Shown here piece after piece: positions 15,601-24,737 of a DNA stretch of 64,000 nt (its first letter is position 1; each line of letters opens with the position of its first letter). Below the pieces are notes generated by a model. That model was not told the origin of the DNA. It saw only the letters and a list, made by a program, of their open reading frames with translations, and made no database searches. This stretch comes from Natrinema saccharevitans. GTDB lineage: Archaea > Halobacteriota > Halobacteria > Halobacteriales > Natrialbaceae. The stretch lies in NCBI RefSeq assembly GCF_001953745.1, contig NZ_LWLN01000001.1, positions 1,178,001 through 1,242,000 on the forward strand. The letters are read 5' to 3'. The position numbers were made by a program, and so were the translations under genes.

Positions 15601-17307
15601 GTGAGTACCGAGACGCCAGAACCGACCGAAACCGAAGCGTTCGAGCGGGTCTGTGAGACGCTCGTCGAGCGGATCCTCGCCGGCGAGATCGAGCGCGACG
15701 AGGTCGAGAAAGCGAAGCTCGAGGCCTGCTCGGAACACTCGGCACCCAAGGTGCCGAAAAACTCCGAGTTGCTGGACTACGCGCCCGAAGAACACCGCGA
15801 GGACCTGCAAGCGGTGTTACAGCGCAAACCGGTCCGAACGGCCTCCGGCGTCTCGCCGGTCGCGATCATGACCTCGCCCGAGCGCTGTCCCCACGGGAAG
15901 TGTCTCTACTGTCCCGGCGGCCCCGACTCGGAGTTCTCGAGCTCCCAGAGCTACACGGGCGAGGAGCCCGCCGCGGCCCGCGGCGTCCAGAACGATTACG
16001 ACCCGTACGGACAGGTCACGCTCCGACTCGAGCAGCTGCGCCAGATCGGCCACCCCGTCGACAAGGTCGAACTCATCCTGATGGGCGGGACGATGACCGC
16101 CCGGAGCCACGACTACCAGGAGTGGTTCGTCAAGCGAGCCCTCGAGGCGATGAACGACTACGACGTCGACAAGGAGCCCGAGCCGGCCCAGGGCGTTAGC
16201 TTCGCCGAGGACCCCGAGGAGTACGAGTTCGCGTACCTCGAGGACGTCATCACCGAGAACGAGACGGCGGACGTCCGCAACATCGGGACGACCTTCGAGA
16301 CCAAGCCCGACTGGTGCGATCCGGAACAGATCGACCGGATGCTCGAGCTGGGCGGGACGAAAGTCGAGGTCGGCGTCCAGACGACCTTCGAGCGGATCAA
16401 CCGGGAGATGCACCGGGGCCACGGCGCGCAGGCGTCGATCGACGCCAACCGACGGCTCCGGGACTCGGCGTTCAAGGTCGGCTTTCACATGATGCCCGGC
16501 CAGCCGGGGATGTCCAAGGAGATGTGTCTCGAGGACTTCCGGCGGCTCTTCGAGGAGGAGCAGTGGAAACCCGACTACCTGAAGATCTACCCGACGCTGG
16601 TCGTGCGCGGCACCGCGACCTACGACTGGTGGCACAAGGACGAGTACGAGCCGCTCGGAAACGACGAGGCCGCGGAGCTGATCGCGGAGATCAAGGACAT
16701 GATCCCCCGGTACACGCGGCTCCAGCGCGTCCAGCGCGACATCCCCGCGGACTTCATCGACGCCGGGGTCTGGAAGTCGAACCTCCGCCAGCTCGCCCGC
16801 CAGCGGATGGACGAGCACGGCTGGTCCTGCGACTGCATCCGCTGTCGCGAGGCCGGGATGCACGACGACGAGCCCGAAACCGTCGAACTCGACGTGCTGC
16901 GCTACGAGGCCTGTGGCGGCACCGAACACTTCATTTCCGTCGAGGACTTCGAGAAGGACCTGCTGGTCGGCTTCTGTCGGCTCCGGTTCCCGAACGACCC
17001 CGTTCGGCCGGAACTCGAGAACGCGGCGTTAGTCCGTGAACTCCACGTCTACGGCTCCGAGGTCGCGGTGGGTAGCGAGCCGCGAAGCGGCTCGGAAAAC
17101 GCGAGCGGGCAGGGTCCGCGAGCGGGCGAGACGGACCAACATCAGCACCAGGGCTACGGCCGCCGGCTGATGGAGCGGGCCGAGGACCTCGCGGCCGACG
17201 CCGGCTACGACAAGCTGAGCGTGATTTCGGGGATCGGCGCGCGGGAGTACTACCGGAACAAACTCGGCTACCACCAGGACGGCCCGTACGTGAGCAAGCG
17301 GCTCTAG
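15601..17307 (+). CDS. elp3: Archaeal Elp3, tRNA U34 carboxymethyl transferase
   Basis: 568 residues. An N-terminal substrate-binding region (KPVRTASGVSPVAIMT) precedes the radical-SAM cluster motif CPHGKCLYC (about 98-106, C-x4-C-x2-C). A GNAT acetyltransferase domain is at the C-terminus (ELHVYG..., GYGRRLMERAEDLA, YYRNKLGYHQDGPYV). Elp3 uses acetyl-CoA and SAM radical chemistry to install cm5U at the tRNA wobble uridine; in archaea it works alone. The start is a GTG, decided by the TATA at 15569-15575. The GNAT domain carries an unusual Gly/Ser/Glu-rich insert (about residues 488-515) with a palindromic DNA sequence inside. Confidence 0.95.
   Translation: MSTETPEPTETEAFERVCETLVERILAGEIERDEVEKAKLEACSEHSAPKVPKNSELLDYAPEEHREDLQAVLQRKPVRTASGVSPVAIMTSPERCPHGKCLYCPGGPDSEFSSSQSYTGEEPAAARGVQNDYDPYGQVTLRLEQLRQIGHPVDKVELILMGGTMTARSHDYQEWFVKRALEAMNDYDVDKEPEPAQGVSFAEDPEEYEFAYLEDVITENETADVRNIGTTFETKPDWCDPEQIDRMLELGGTKVEVGVQTTFERINREMHRGHGAQASIDANRRLRDSAFKVGFHMMPGQPGMSKEMCLEDFRRLFEEEQWKPDYLKIYPTLVVRGTATYDWWHKDEYEPLGNDEAAELIAEIKDMIPRYTRLQRVQRDIPADFIDAGVWKSNLRQLARQRMDEHGWSCDCIRCREAGMHDDEPETVELDVLRYEACGGTEHFISVEDFEKDLLVGFCRLRFPNDPVRPELENAALVRELHVYGSEVAVGSEPRSGSENASGQGPRAGETDQHQHQGYGRRLMERAEDLAADAGYDKLSVISGIGAREYYRNKLGYHQDGPYVSKRL
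17071..17130. repeat. Palindrome-containing in-frame insert in the elp3 GNAT domain
   Basis: Bases 17077-17093 form a perfect 7-bp inverted repeat around GAA (GAGCCGC/GCGGCTC). They are followed by a direct repeat of GCGAGCGGGC at 17101-17110 and 17118-17127. The segment encodes a GSEPRSGSENASGQGPRAG-type linker between the conserved ELHVYG and GYGRRLM blocks. It looks like a short repetitive element captured in frame. Confidence 0.6.
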
Positions 17308-17426
17308 CGGGACTCACGACTCTTTTCCCAGCTCGAGCTGTGGGAGTAGCGTTCAGTCGAGAACGAGGATTCATCGTCCTAACCTCATCAAATATGTTCC
17401 GTGTTCGTTCGCGTGTAGCCGGCGCT

Positions 17427-17744
17427 TTAGGCCGACTTCGACGTGCCGCCGGTCTTCGGGGCCGTCCCGGCGTGCGGGGGGCCGACCACGAAGATGTCGC
17501 TCACGGCGAGACCGGCCCGCTCACTGTGTTCGCGGAGGGTCGCTTCGGAGTCCGCGTCGTACCGACACATCGTCGCGCCGATCGATCCATCCTCGTTGAG
17601 GAACGTCTGGGAGCCGAGATACGACATCGGTACCCCCCTATTTCGGAGTTCCTCGATGGTTTCGCCCGAACGTTCAACTGCCTGCTCCAACTGCTCGTTT
17701 GTGATTCCCGCCTCGAACTCGCGCAATACGTCGTAGTTAGTCAT
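17427..17744 (-). CDS. DUF4242-like (nickel-binding-protein family) ferredoxin-fold protein
   Basis: 105 residues. The core SYLGSQTFLNEDGSIGATMCRYDA and the final SERAGLAVSDIFVVG resemble the DUF4242/SCO4226 alpha-beta family, in which small homodimers bind nickel. The N-terminal 40 residues are helical. One cysteine (MCRY) and one conserved-looking His (REHSERAG) could be ligands. On the coding strand an AT-rich TATA (about 17820-17830) is about 75 nt upstream and an AGGA precedes the ATG, so the mRNA probably has a leader. The leader can form a 5-bp hairpin just before the start. Confidence 0.6.
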   Translation of the reverse strand: MTNYDVLREFEAGITNEQLEQAVERSGETIEELRNRGVPMSYLGSQTFLNEDGSIGATMCRYDADSEATLREHSERAGLAVSDIFVVGPPHAGTAPKTGGTSKSA

Positions 17745-18014
17745 GGTGATTCCTGAGAAGGAACAGTACGGTGTTCGGATTCTCAGTACTGGTACTCTTC
17801 CAAGCGCAATAGCCGTTTCTTATAATTATACGGACCTCCTCGTATTGGCGTGGTGTTGTAGCGGGCCGAAACCCGAGGAAATATTGATCGAGGATCTCTC
17901 CGGGAGTCCACTGCGTTCATCGAAAGGACGCTACAGTTTTGATGCATCCGCACACGCAGTTACCGGTGACGGTTCGGATTCCAGTAGAGAATCGTATACG
18001 GACAGGAGATCGTC

Positions 18015-18848
18015 TCAGACCGCGAGGACGGTGTCGACGATCAGCATGACCGCGAAGCCGAGGACGAACGTCGCCGTCGCGGTGTCGGCGTAACCGTGGC
18101 CGTGGCTCGAGGGGACCAGTTCCCGGAAGACGACGGCGATCATCGCCCCGGCCGCGAAGCCGGCGGCGAGGGGGAAGAGCCCGGAGACGACCGCGACGAG
18201 CGAGAAGCCGACGGCGGCGGCGATCGGCTCCGGGACGCCGCCCGAGAGCGTGGTGTACAGCAGCGTCCGCGGGGCGGAGACGCCGGCCCGGACCGCCGGG
18301 ACCGCCATCGCGAACCCGTCGGGGACGTTCTGGACGGCGATGGCCGTCGCGATGGCGAGGCCGAGCGCCGTCTCGCCGCTGGCGAAGGCGATCCCGACCG
18401 CTAATCCCTCGGGGACGTTGTGAATGGTGACGGCCCCGCCGACCAGCGCGGCCCGCCGGAGGTCGTCGACGTCGTCGCCGAGCGCCTCGAGGTCGCCGTC
18501 GCCCTCGGCCGACGGTAGCTCGCCGGCGGGGTCGAACGTCTGTTTCGTCCCTTCGACGCGTTCACCGCGAAAGAGGAGATGCAGATGCGGGAGGACGGCG
18601 TTGACCGCCAGCAGGAAGCCCCCGCCCGCGAGGAGGCCGACGGTGACCTCGAGCGGCGAGCCGAGTTCGAGGCCGGGCAACACGAGGGCGAAGACCGCGG
18701 CCCCGACCATGATGCCGGCCGCGAGGCCGAGCGAGCCGTCGTAGACGCGGTGGCTGATCCGGTCGGTGAGCAGGAGTGGTAACGCTCCGATCCCGGTGGT
18801 ACAGCCGGCGATGGTCGCGACGATGACGACTTCCTCGAGCGACGACAT
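18015..18848 (-). CDS. ZIP family metal (zinc) transporter
   Basis: 277 residues, eight predicted helices with a charged cytosolic loop (about 100-135). The helix IV and V motifs of ZIP proteins are visible: VTIHNVPEGLAVGIAFASGE (His-Asn-x-x-Glu-Gly) and GGVPEPIAAAVGF. This resembles the ZupT/GufA subgroup, which imports Zn2+ and other divalent ions across the cytoplasmic membrane. It appears monocistronic; the upstream neighbour is 62 bp away in the same direction. Confidence 0.92.
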   Translation of the reverse strand: MSSLEEVVIVATIAGCTTGIGALPLLLTDRISHRVYDGSLGLAAGIMVGAAVFALVLPGLELGSPLEVTVGLLAGGGFLLAVNAVLPHLHLLFRGERVEGTKQTFDPAGELPSAEGDGDLEALGDDVDDLRRAALVGGAVTIHNVPEGLAVGIAFASGETALGLAIATAIAVQNVPDGFAMAVPAVRAGVSAPRTLLYTTLSGGVPEPIAAAVGFSLVAVVSGLFPLAAGFAAGAMIAVVFRELVPSSHGHGYADTATATFVLGFAVMLIVDTVLAV

Positions 18849-18910
18849 ATCGATTCCCTTCGACGCCGGCTCGAAAACGGTTGTGGTCGGCTACCACAGC
18901 GCGACCGGCG

Positions 18911-19555
18911 TCAGTCGATCGTGACCTCGAGTTCGAGCAGTCCGAGGTGTGGCGGCGCGCCGCCGCCGGTGGTCCGGAACTCCTCGGGCGTGGAGTTGAC
19001 GACGCTGTAGAAATCGTCCTGGCTGGTCGGCACGAGCGTGCTGCCGTCGTCGCGCTGGAGGAAGGCGGGCGTGTCGGTCCCCTCGATGAGGTCCAGTTGT
19101 TCCCGCCAGTCCTCGTCGGCGTAGATGAAGGTCCCGAAGGAGAACCGGCCGGCGGCCAGCGCGTCGTGTTTCGAGAGGAACATCCCGGATTCCTCGGCGT
19201 TGTACTCCTCGTCGCTCACCCAGGCCAGCGCCGCGATCCCCTCGGCTTGGAGGAGATAGAAGTCCCACGAGAGCGTCGCGTCGAAGACCGCCCAGACGCT
19301 TCGGGGACCGACGGTGTGGAGTTCGACGCTGAACGCGGGTCGCAGCCGCTCGCCGTCGGGTTCCGGGACGAACGTCGCGTCGTAGCCCGGCGATCGGATA
19401 CCCCGATCGTGGTAGACGACGCCGTCCATGTCGACGTCGGCCTCGATCCGGTCGACGATCCCGCGGACCGTCGCGCCGCCCTGTTGCTCGAGGTGATCGA
19501 GGAAGTCCGGGAACCGCGAGACGTCGGTCCAGGGCGGCTCCTCGCCCGCGCTCAT
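18911..19555 (-). CDS. Hypothetical acidic protein, haloarchaeal
   Basis: 214 residues, strongly acidic, with no signal peptide, membrane segment or cysteine. Trp- and aromatic-rich strands (SWDFYLLQAEGIAALAWV, FGTFIYADEDW) suggest a compact alpha/beta fold. I do not recognise a family. The ATG at 19553-19555 is taken as the start because upstream sequence is Arg-rich. It is followed 62 bp downstream by the ZIP gene in the same orientation, but no functional link can be claimed. Confidence 0.75.
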   Translation of the reverse strand: MSAGEEPPWTDVSRFPDFLDHLEQQGGATVRGIVDRIEADVDMDGVVYHDRGIRSPGYDATFVPEPDGERLRPAFSVELHTVGPRSVWAVFDATLSWDFYLLQAEGIAALAWVSDEEYNAEESGMFLSKHDALAAGRFSFGTFIYADEDWREQLDLIEGTDTPAFLQRDDGSTLVPTSQDDFYSVVNSTPEEFRTTGGGAPPHLGLLELEVTID

Positions 19556-19798
19556 CGGGTCGGCCCTCCGTTCGCGACCGTCCGCGTTCGGTCCGTGTCC
19601 CCTCGCAGTCGCTCGTTCGACTCACGGGTGACGCCACCCACGGCCTCGTGCATGCACCCTACTGGGTGCCCGCGAGGATTAGATGTTCCGACAGCGACCG
19701 ACGAACGGGACGGTCGACCGCCCTTGCGGGCGCTCGCCGACGCGATCGACCCGTCTCGGAGCGACACCCCTTTTTGACCGGACCGGGCAGTGTGTAGT

Positions 19799-21958
19799 AT
19801 GGATTCGAAGCGGGAGCTGACAAGCGTCGACCTCGCGGCCCTCGTCGGGGAACTCGGCACCTACGAGGGAGCGAAGGTCGACAAGGCCTACCTCTACGGC
19901 GACGATCTCGTCCGCCTCAAGATGCGGGACTTCGACCGGGGCCGACTGGAACTGATCCTCGAGGTCGGCGAGGTCAAGCGGGCCCACACGGTCGCCCCCG
20001 AGCGGGTGCCCGACGCCCCCGGCCGGCCGCCCCAGTTCGCGATGATGCTCCGCAACCGGCTCTCGGGGGCCGACTTCGCGGGCGTCGAACAGTACGAGTT
20101 CGACCGCATCCTCGAGTTCGTCTTCGAGCGCGACGACGGCACCACGCGGATCATCGTCGAACTGTTCGGGCAGGGCAACGTCGCGGTCACCGACGGCGAG
20201 TACGAGGTGATCGACTGCCTCGAGACGGTCCGGCTCAAGTCACGGACCGTCGTCCCGGGTTCGCGCTACGAGTTCCCCGACTCCCGGACGAACCCGCTGA
20301 CGGTCTCGCGGGAGACCTTCGACCGCGAGATGGACGACTCCGACACCGACGTGGTGCGGACGCTGGCGACCCAGCTCAACTTCGGCGGGCTCTACGCCGA
20401 GGAGATCTGTACCCGCGCCGGCGTCGAGAAAGGGCTGGACATCGCCGACGCCGACGAGGACGTCTACGACCGGGTTTACGAGGCGATCGAGCGACTCGCG
20501 CTCGACATCCGGAACGGCAACTTCGATCCGCGGCTCTACTTCGAGGGCGACGACGGGGATGGGGACGACGGGGACGACGAGAGCGACGCAGGCGAGGGTC
20601 CCGTCGTCGACGTCACGCCGTTCCCGCTCGAGGAACGCGCGGACCTGCCCGCCGAGGGCTACGACTCGTTCCTGTCGGCGCTGGACGACTACTTCTTCCG
20701 GCTCGAACTCGAGGAGGAGGAAGAGCCCGATCCGACCGACCAGCGACCGGATTTCGAGTCGGAGATCGCCAAACACGAGCGGATCATCGAGCAACAGCAG
20801 GGGGCGATCGAGGGGTTCGAGCAGGAGGCCGAGCAGTTGCGCGAGCGAGCGGAGTTGCTCTACGCCGAGTACGGACTGGTCGACGAGATCCTCTCGACGG
20901 TCCAGGAGGCCCGCGAGCGGGACCGCGCCTGGGACGACATCAGGGAGCGGTTCGAGGAGGGGGCCGACCGCGGCATCGAGGCCGCCGAGGCGGTCGTCGA
21001 CGTCGACGGCAGCGAGGGGACCGTGACCGTCGACCTCGACGGCGAGCGGATCGAACTGGTCGCCGACCGGGGCGTCGAGCAGAACGCCGATCGGCTCTAC
21101 ACCGAGGCCAAACGCGTCGAAGAAAAAAAGGAGGGCGCGCTGGCGGCCATCGATGACACCCGCGACGATCTCGAGGAAGCCAAACGACGCCGCGACGAGT
21201 GGGAAGCACAGGACGCCGCGAGCGACGACGAGGACGGCGACGAAGACGACGAGGAGTCGAAACGGGACTGGCTCGCCGAGCCGTCCATTCCCATCCGCGA
21301 GAACGAGCCCTGGTTCGACCGCTTCCGCTGGTTCCACACCAGCGACGACTACCTCGTGATCGGCGGCCGCAACGCCGACCAGAACGAGGAAATCGTCAAG
21401 AAGTACCTCGAGCCCGGCGACAAAGTCTTGCACACGCAGGCCCACGGCGGTCCAGTCACCGTGTTGAAGGCGACCGACCCCAGTGAAGCGTCCTCGAGCG
21501 ACATCGAGTTGCCGGAGTCGAGCATCGAGGAGGCCGCCCAGTTCGCGGTCTCGTACGCCTCGGTCTGGAAGGACGGCCGCTACGCGGGCGACGTCTACGC
21601 GGTCGACGCCGACCAGGTGTCGAAGACCCCCGAGAGCGGCGAGTACTTAGAGAAAGGCGGGTTCGCGATCCGCGGCGATCGGACCTACTATCGCGACACC
21701 GCGGTCGGCGCGGCGGTCGGGATCCAGTGTGAGCCCTACACGCGAGTGATCGGCGGCCCGCCGTCGGCCATCGCGGACCGGACGGAGACGGCGATCGAAC
21801 TCGAGCCGGGTCAGTACGCGCAGGCGGACACGGCAAAGCGGCTCTACCGGCGGTTCCGCGAGCGCTTCGAAGACGAATCGTTCGTCCGCAAGATCGCCAG
21901 CCCGGACCGGATCCAACACTTCATGCCGCCGGGCGGTAGCCGGATCAAAGAAGAGTAG
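19799..21958 (+). CDS. rqcH: Ribosome rescue protein RqcH (NEMF/Rqc2/FbpA family)
   Basis: 719 residues. The NFACT-N domain (KRELTSVDLAALVGELGTYEG, about 1-180) is followed by helical regions with an acidic insert (about 255-270). A long coiled coil lies near 330-380 and 440-490, and the NFACT-R domain at about 505-620 (RDWLAEPSIPIRENEPWFDR, DDYLVIGGRNADQNEEIVKKY, DKVLHTQAHGGPV). Rqc2/RqcH proteins bind obstructed 50S subunits and recruit tRNA for C-terminal tailing of stalled peptides. The ATG at 19799 is preferred over the codon three residues upstream because a TTTTT TATA-like patch is centred about 27 bp before it. Last helices are basic. Confidence 0.92.
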   Translation: MDSKRELTSVDLAALVGELGTYEGAKVDKAYLYGDDLVRLKMRDFDRGRLELILEVGEVKRAHTVAPERVPDAPGRPPQFAMMLRNRLSGADFAGVEQYEFDRILEFVFERDDGTTRIIVELFGQGNVAVTDGEYEVIDCLETVRLKSRTVVPGSRYEFPDSRTNPLTVSRETFDREMDDSDTDVVRTLATQLNFGGLYAEEICTRAGVEKGLDIADADEDVYDRVYEAIERLALDIRNGNFDPRLYFEGDDGDGDDGDDESDAGEGPVVDVTPFPLEERADLPAEGYDSFLSALDDYFFRLELEEEEEPDPTDQRPDFESEIAKHERIIEQQQGAIEGFEQEAEQLRERAELLYAEYGLVDEILSTVQEARERDRAWDDIRERFEEGADRGIEAAEAVVDVDGSEGTVTVDLDGERIELVADRGVEQNADRLYTEAKRVEEKKEGALAAIDDTRDDLEEAKRRRDEWEAQDAASDDEDGDEDDEESKRDWLAEPSIPIRENEPWFDRFRWFHTSDDYLVIGGRNADQNEEIVKKYLEPGDKVLHTQAHGGPVTVLKATDPSEASSSDIELPESSIEEAAQFAVSYASVWKDGRYAGDVYAVDADQVSKTPESGEYLEKGGFAIRGDRTYYRDTAVGAAVGIQCEPYTRVIGGPPSAIADRTETAIELEPGQYAQADTAKRLYRRFRERFEDESFVRKIASPDRIQHFMPPGGSRIKEE

Positions 21959-22112
21959 TCGCGCCGATCCGAGCGACGGTGGCCGCGGGTCACCGCGTCG
22001 AGTCGGTGTCGGACCGGACCTCGTCCTCGACGACGTCGAAATGTCGGGGAAAATTTGCGTTCGAAGGCGCGTGCCAACCGGTAGGTGGGAATTCGACAGG
22101 TGACGCGGACGA

Positions 22113-23156
22113 CTACTGAGAGATTTCGAGTGCGGGTGCCGTCGTCCGCTCGAGCGTCTCGAGGTACGCTTCGGCGTCGAGGGCCGCCATGCTGCCGGTT
22201 CCGGCGGCGGTGATCGCCTGCTGATAGTTCGGATCGGCGACGTCGCCGGCGGCGAAGACACCTTCGACCGCGGTCTCGGTCGTCGCCCGGCCGGCGTCGT
22301 CGGTTCGCGTGTAGAGGTAGCCGCTCTCGTCGCGGTCGACGGCGGTTCCCTCGAGGAACTCGGTGTTGGGCGTGTGGCCGATCGCGTAGAACACGCCGCC
22401 GACGTCGACCGTCTCGCGCGTCACGTCGGCGCCGTTCGCGGCTTTCTCGAGGGGATACCCCTCGGGGTGAGAGACGAGCGTCGCGCCGGTGACGCCTTCG
22501 TCTTGGGAGCCCCGGAGCGCCTCGAGTTCCGTGTTCCAGCGGAACTCGATGGTCTCGTTGTCGCGGGCGCGGTCGGCCATGATCTCGGACGCGCGCAGTT
22601 CCTCGCGGCGGTGAACGACGGTCACGCTGTCGGCGAACTTCGCGAGGAAGAGCGCTTCTTCCATCGCCGAATCGCCGCCGCCGATCACGAGGACGTCGTC
22701 GCCGCGGTGGAACGCGCCGTCGCAGGTCGCACACGTCGAGAGGCCGTAGCCCATTAGCTCGTCCTCGTTTTCGGCGCCGACCCAGCGAGCGCTCGCACCG
22801 CTCGCGACGATCAACGCGCGCGTTCGCAGCCGCTCGCCGTTCGAGAGTTCGAGTTCGAACGGCCGGTCCGCGAGCGTCGCGTCCTCGACGGTCCCGTGTT
22901 CGAATTCGGCACCGAAGCGCTCGGCCTGTTCCTTGCCGTTCCCGATCAGCTCCATCCCGCCGACGCCCTCGGGGAAGCCGAGGTAGTTCTCGACGTCCGT
23001 CGTCAGCGTCAGCTGGCCGCCCGGCTCGGGCCCCTCGAGTACCAGCGGCTCGAGGTCGGCCCGCGCGGCGTAGACGGCCGCCGAGAGACCGGCGACGCCG
23101 GAGCCGACGATCACGACGTTACGAACGTCCGCGGTCGCGTCGGTTGCCTCGTTCAT
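22113..23156 (-). CDS. trxB: Thioredoxin-disulfide reductase
   Basis: 347 residues. The FAD-binding GSGVAGLSAAVYAARADL, the redox-active CATCDGAF (about 146-153), the NAD(P)H motif GGGDSAMEEALFLAKF, and VEGVFAAGDVADP are all in the TrxB order. The enzyme reduces thioredoxin with NAD(P)H in the cytosol. The trxB ATG overlaps the trxA TGA (ATGA), placing it second in a trxA-trxB operon. The length is slightly above the usual 310-320, due to N-terminal and C-terminal tails. Confidence 0.95.
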   Translation of the reverse strand: MNEATDATADVRNVVIVGSGVAGLSAAVYAARADLEPLVLEGPEPGGQLTLTTDVENYLGFPEGVGGMELIGNGKEQAERFGAEFEHGTVEDATLADRPFELELSNGERLRTRALIVASGASARWVGAENEDELMGYGLSTCATCDGAFHRGDDVLVIGGGDSAMEEALFLAKFADSVTVVHRREELRASEIMADRARDNETIEFRWNTELEALRGSQDEGVTGATLVSHPEGYPLEKAANGADVTRETVDVGGVFYAIGHTPNTEFLEGTAVDRDESGYLYTRTDDAGRATTETAVEGVFAAGDVADPNYQQAITAAGTGSMAALDAEAYLETLERTTAPALEISQ

Positions 23157-23512
23157 TCGGTGTATCTCTCGATCAGGGCGCGGAGTCGGTTTTCCGGTAG
23201 TACGCCGGACTGCTGTTCGACCTGCTCACCGTCCGCGAAGAGGACGAGCGTCGGCACGCCGCGAACGCCGAACGACCCCGCGAGCTGCTGGTGTTCGTCG
23301 ACGTCGACCTTGGCGATCACGGCGTCGGTCGTGTCGGCCAGCTTCTCGAGGACGGGATTGAGCATCTGACAGGGGCCACACCAGTCGGCGTAGAAGTCCA
23401 CGAGAACGACGTCGTGTTCCGCCGTGACGTCCTCGAGGTGGCTTCTCCCGTCGATGTAGACCGGTTCGTCGAGCGATCGTGCCGAAACGTCGTCGCGTGC
23501 ATCAGTTGCCAT
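23153..23512 (-). CDS. trxA: Thioredoxin
   Basis: 119 residues with the active site WCGPCQML (Cys45 and Cys48), the cis-proline region RGVPTLVLF, and a 30-residue N-terminal extension. It is reduced by TrxB encoded immediately downstream in the same operon. The ATG at 23510-23512 is preferred to two preceding GTG codons because a TTTAAG TATA (about 23538-23545) lies about 28 bp upstream. A perfect 7-bp inverted repeat sits directly behind that TATA. Confidence 0.95.
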   Translation of the reverse strand: MATDARDDVSARSLDEPVYIDGRSHLEDVTAEHDVVLVDFYADWCGPCQMLNPVLEKLADTTDAVIAKVDVDEHQQLAGSFGVRGVPTLVLFADGEQVEQQSGVLPENRLRALIERYTE

Positions 23513-23547
23513 CACCACTACGTATGGACCGACACCGCTTAAAGGTT

Positions 23548-23564
23548 TTGTACATAGTGTACAA
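23548..23564. promoter_or_regulatory. Palindromic operator-like site in the trxA promoter
   Basis: TTGTACA and TGTACAA flank a 3-bp spacer (TAG), a perfect 7-bp inverted repeat lying 3 bp upstream of the trxA TATA. The ATTGTAC core read towards trxA is shared with promoters at 55264 and 56580, suggesting a common regulator. Confidence 0.55.
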
Positions 23565-23736
23565 TATAGTGGCGGCTATTCTCGGCGGATAGCTCCGTGT
23601 TACACGTACTACGTGGTTAGGTGGCTGTAGAACGTGTGTTCGTGGCTGCATTCGTGATCGACGATGAGGTGAAACCGGTTCCACCCCGTTCGGCTCGGTA
23701 CGAGTAGTTTTGTGGATATACCTAACAACCGTTCGT

Positions 23737-24390
23737 TCAACGAGGCGGCCGCTCCGCGGCACTCGCGTCGAAGCGGACGAAATACCCCGCTCGCGTCCCG
23801 ACACGACCGTCGAACGTCAATCCGCGTCGTTCGACGCGGCGTCGTAGCCGTTCGAACCCGACGAAGTGCGGGTCGGGGAGCGATTCGCCGACGACGAGAC
23901 GGCCGCCGGGCTCGAGGACCCGCTCGAGTTCGTCGAGCGTCCGCTCTTGGTCGGGAATCTCGCCGAGGACCAGGACCAGATACGCGGCATCGAACGCGTC
24001 GTCCGGATACGGAAGCGCCCGCGCGTCGCCGCGGACCGGTTCGACGTTCGAATCGCCGTCCGCTCGCGTCCGCGTCCGGAGGTGTTCGACCATCTCCGAT
24101 TGGACGTCTACGGCGTGTACCGTCCCCGACGGCTCGACCGCCCGCGCGACCGTCCCCGTGTAGTAGCCCGTTCCCGGCCCGACCTCGAGAAGACGTTCAC
24201 CGGGCCGGGGCTCGAGTACGTCACACAGCCTCGAGCGAGTGACGACCGGACGCGGCAGGTCGATCGCGTGGCGCTGGGCGTACGGACACGGTGACGGGTT
24301 CGACCGCCACCGGAGGGCGTATCCGAGTCCGGCGAGCAACACGACCCCGAGCAGGGCGGCGATCGCTCGCGGGAGACGACGAGAACTCAT
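23737..24390 (-). CDS. Membrane-anchored class I SAM-dependent methyltransferase
   Basis: 217 residues. An N-terminal hydrophobic helix (AIAALLGVVLLAGLGYAL) suggests membrane anchoring. The Rossmann core then shows motif I LLEVGPGTGYYTGTVA, the acidic residue in VHAVDVQSEM, motif II-like AYLVLVLGEIPD, and the post-motif LEPGGRLVVGESLPDPHF. The family and fold are clear; the substrate is not. The closest shape is UbiE/Methyltransf_11. It appears monocistronic, and the upstream gene diverges. Confidence 0.88.
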   Translation of the reverse strand: MSSRRLPRAIAALLGVVLLAGLGYALRWRSNPSPCPYAQRHAIDLPRPVVTRSRLCDVLEPRPGERLLEVGPGTGYYTGTVARAVEPSGTVHAVDVQSEMVEHLRTRTRADGDSNVEPVRGDARALPYPDDAFDAAYLVLVLGEIPDQERTLDELERVLEPGGRLVVGESLPDPHFVGFERLRRRVERRGLTFDGRVGTRAGYFVRFDASAAERPPR

Positions 24391-24500
24391 AGGAATACGG
24401 TCCGCACGGATTGACTACAGTCTTCCCCCGAACCGACGCGAGCCCTGTTGGCTTGCCGTCGTATCCCATCGACGATGGCCATCGAAGTCGACCGGAGACG

Positions 24501-24737
24501 ATGTCCGACACCCTTCGCACGCGAACGGACGGCGAGTTCGACGACGTCGTCGCGGAAACGACCGACGTCCTCGAGGACGACGTCGACCCGGTCGGTGACG
24601 ACGCGTACGAGCGCCTCGAGCGAGTTCTCGAGTCCTGTAACACCGCGGTCCTACCGGCCTACGGCACCACGCTCTCCGCTCGTATCGCGTTCGCTTTCCG
24701 GTCGCCGCTACCGGACTACGAGGACGGGAATCGGTGA
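24501..24737 (+). CDS. Small acidic hypothetical protein
   Basis: 78 residues from the ATG at 24501. An acidic N-terminal half (TDGEFDDVVAETTDVLEDD) is followed by a helix ending in LPAYGTTLSARIAFAFRSPL. No family is recognised. It runs convergently into the Usp gene and overlaps its 3' end by 30 nt, a reason for moderate doubt; codon use is nevertheless haloarchaeal-like. The in-frame ATG candidates upstream give poor-quality sequence. Confidence 0.45.
   Translation: MSDTLRTRTDGEFDDVVAETTDVLEDDVDPVGDDAYERLERVLESCNTAVLPAYGTTLSARIAFAFRSPLPDYEDGNR

Noticed and set aside
17743-18093. Plus-strand frame of 116 codons upstream of the ZIP gene end
   Set aside because: It covers the promoter of the DUF4242-like gene and the end of the ZIP gene, has mixed codon use and no recognisable domain.
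23565-23590. AATATAGTGGCGGCTATT as another copy of the palindromic element
   Set aside because: Only a few bases match the element ends and there is no second arm; it is better explained as part of the trxA upstream region.
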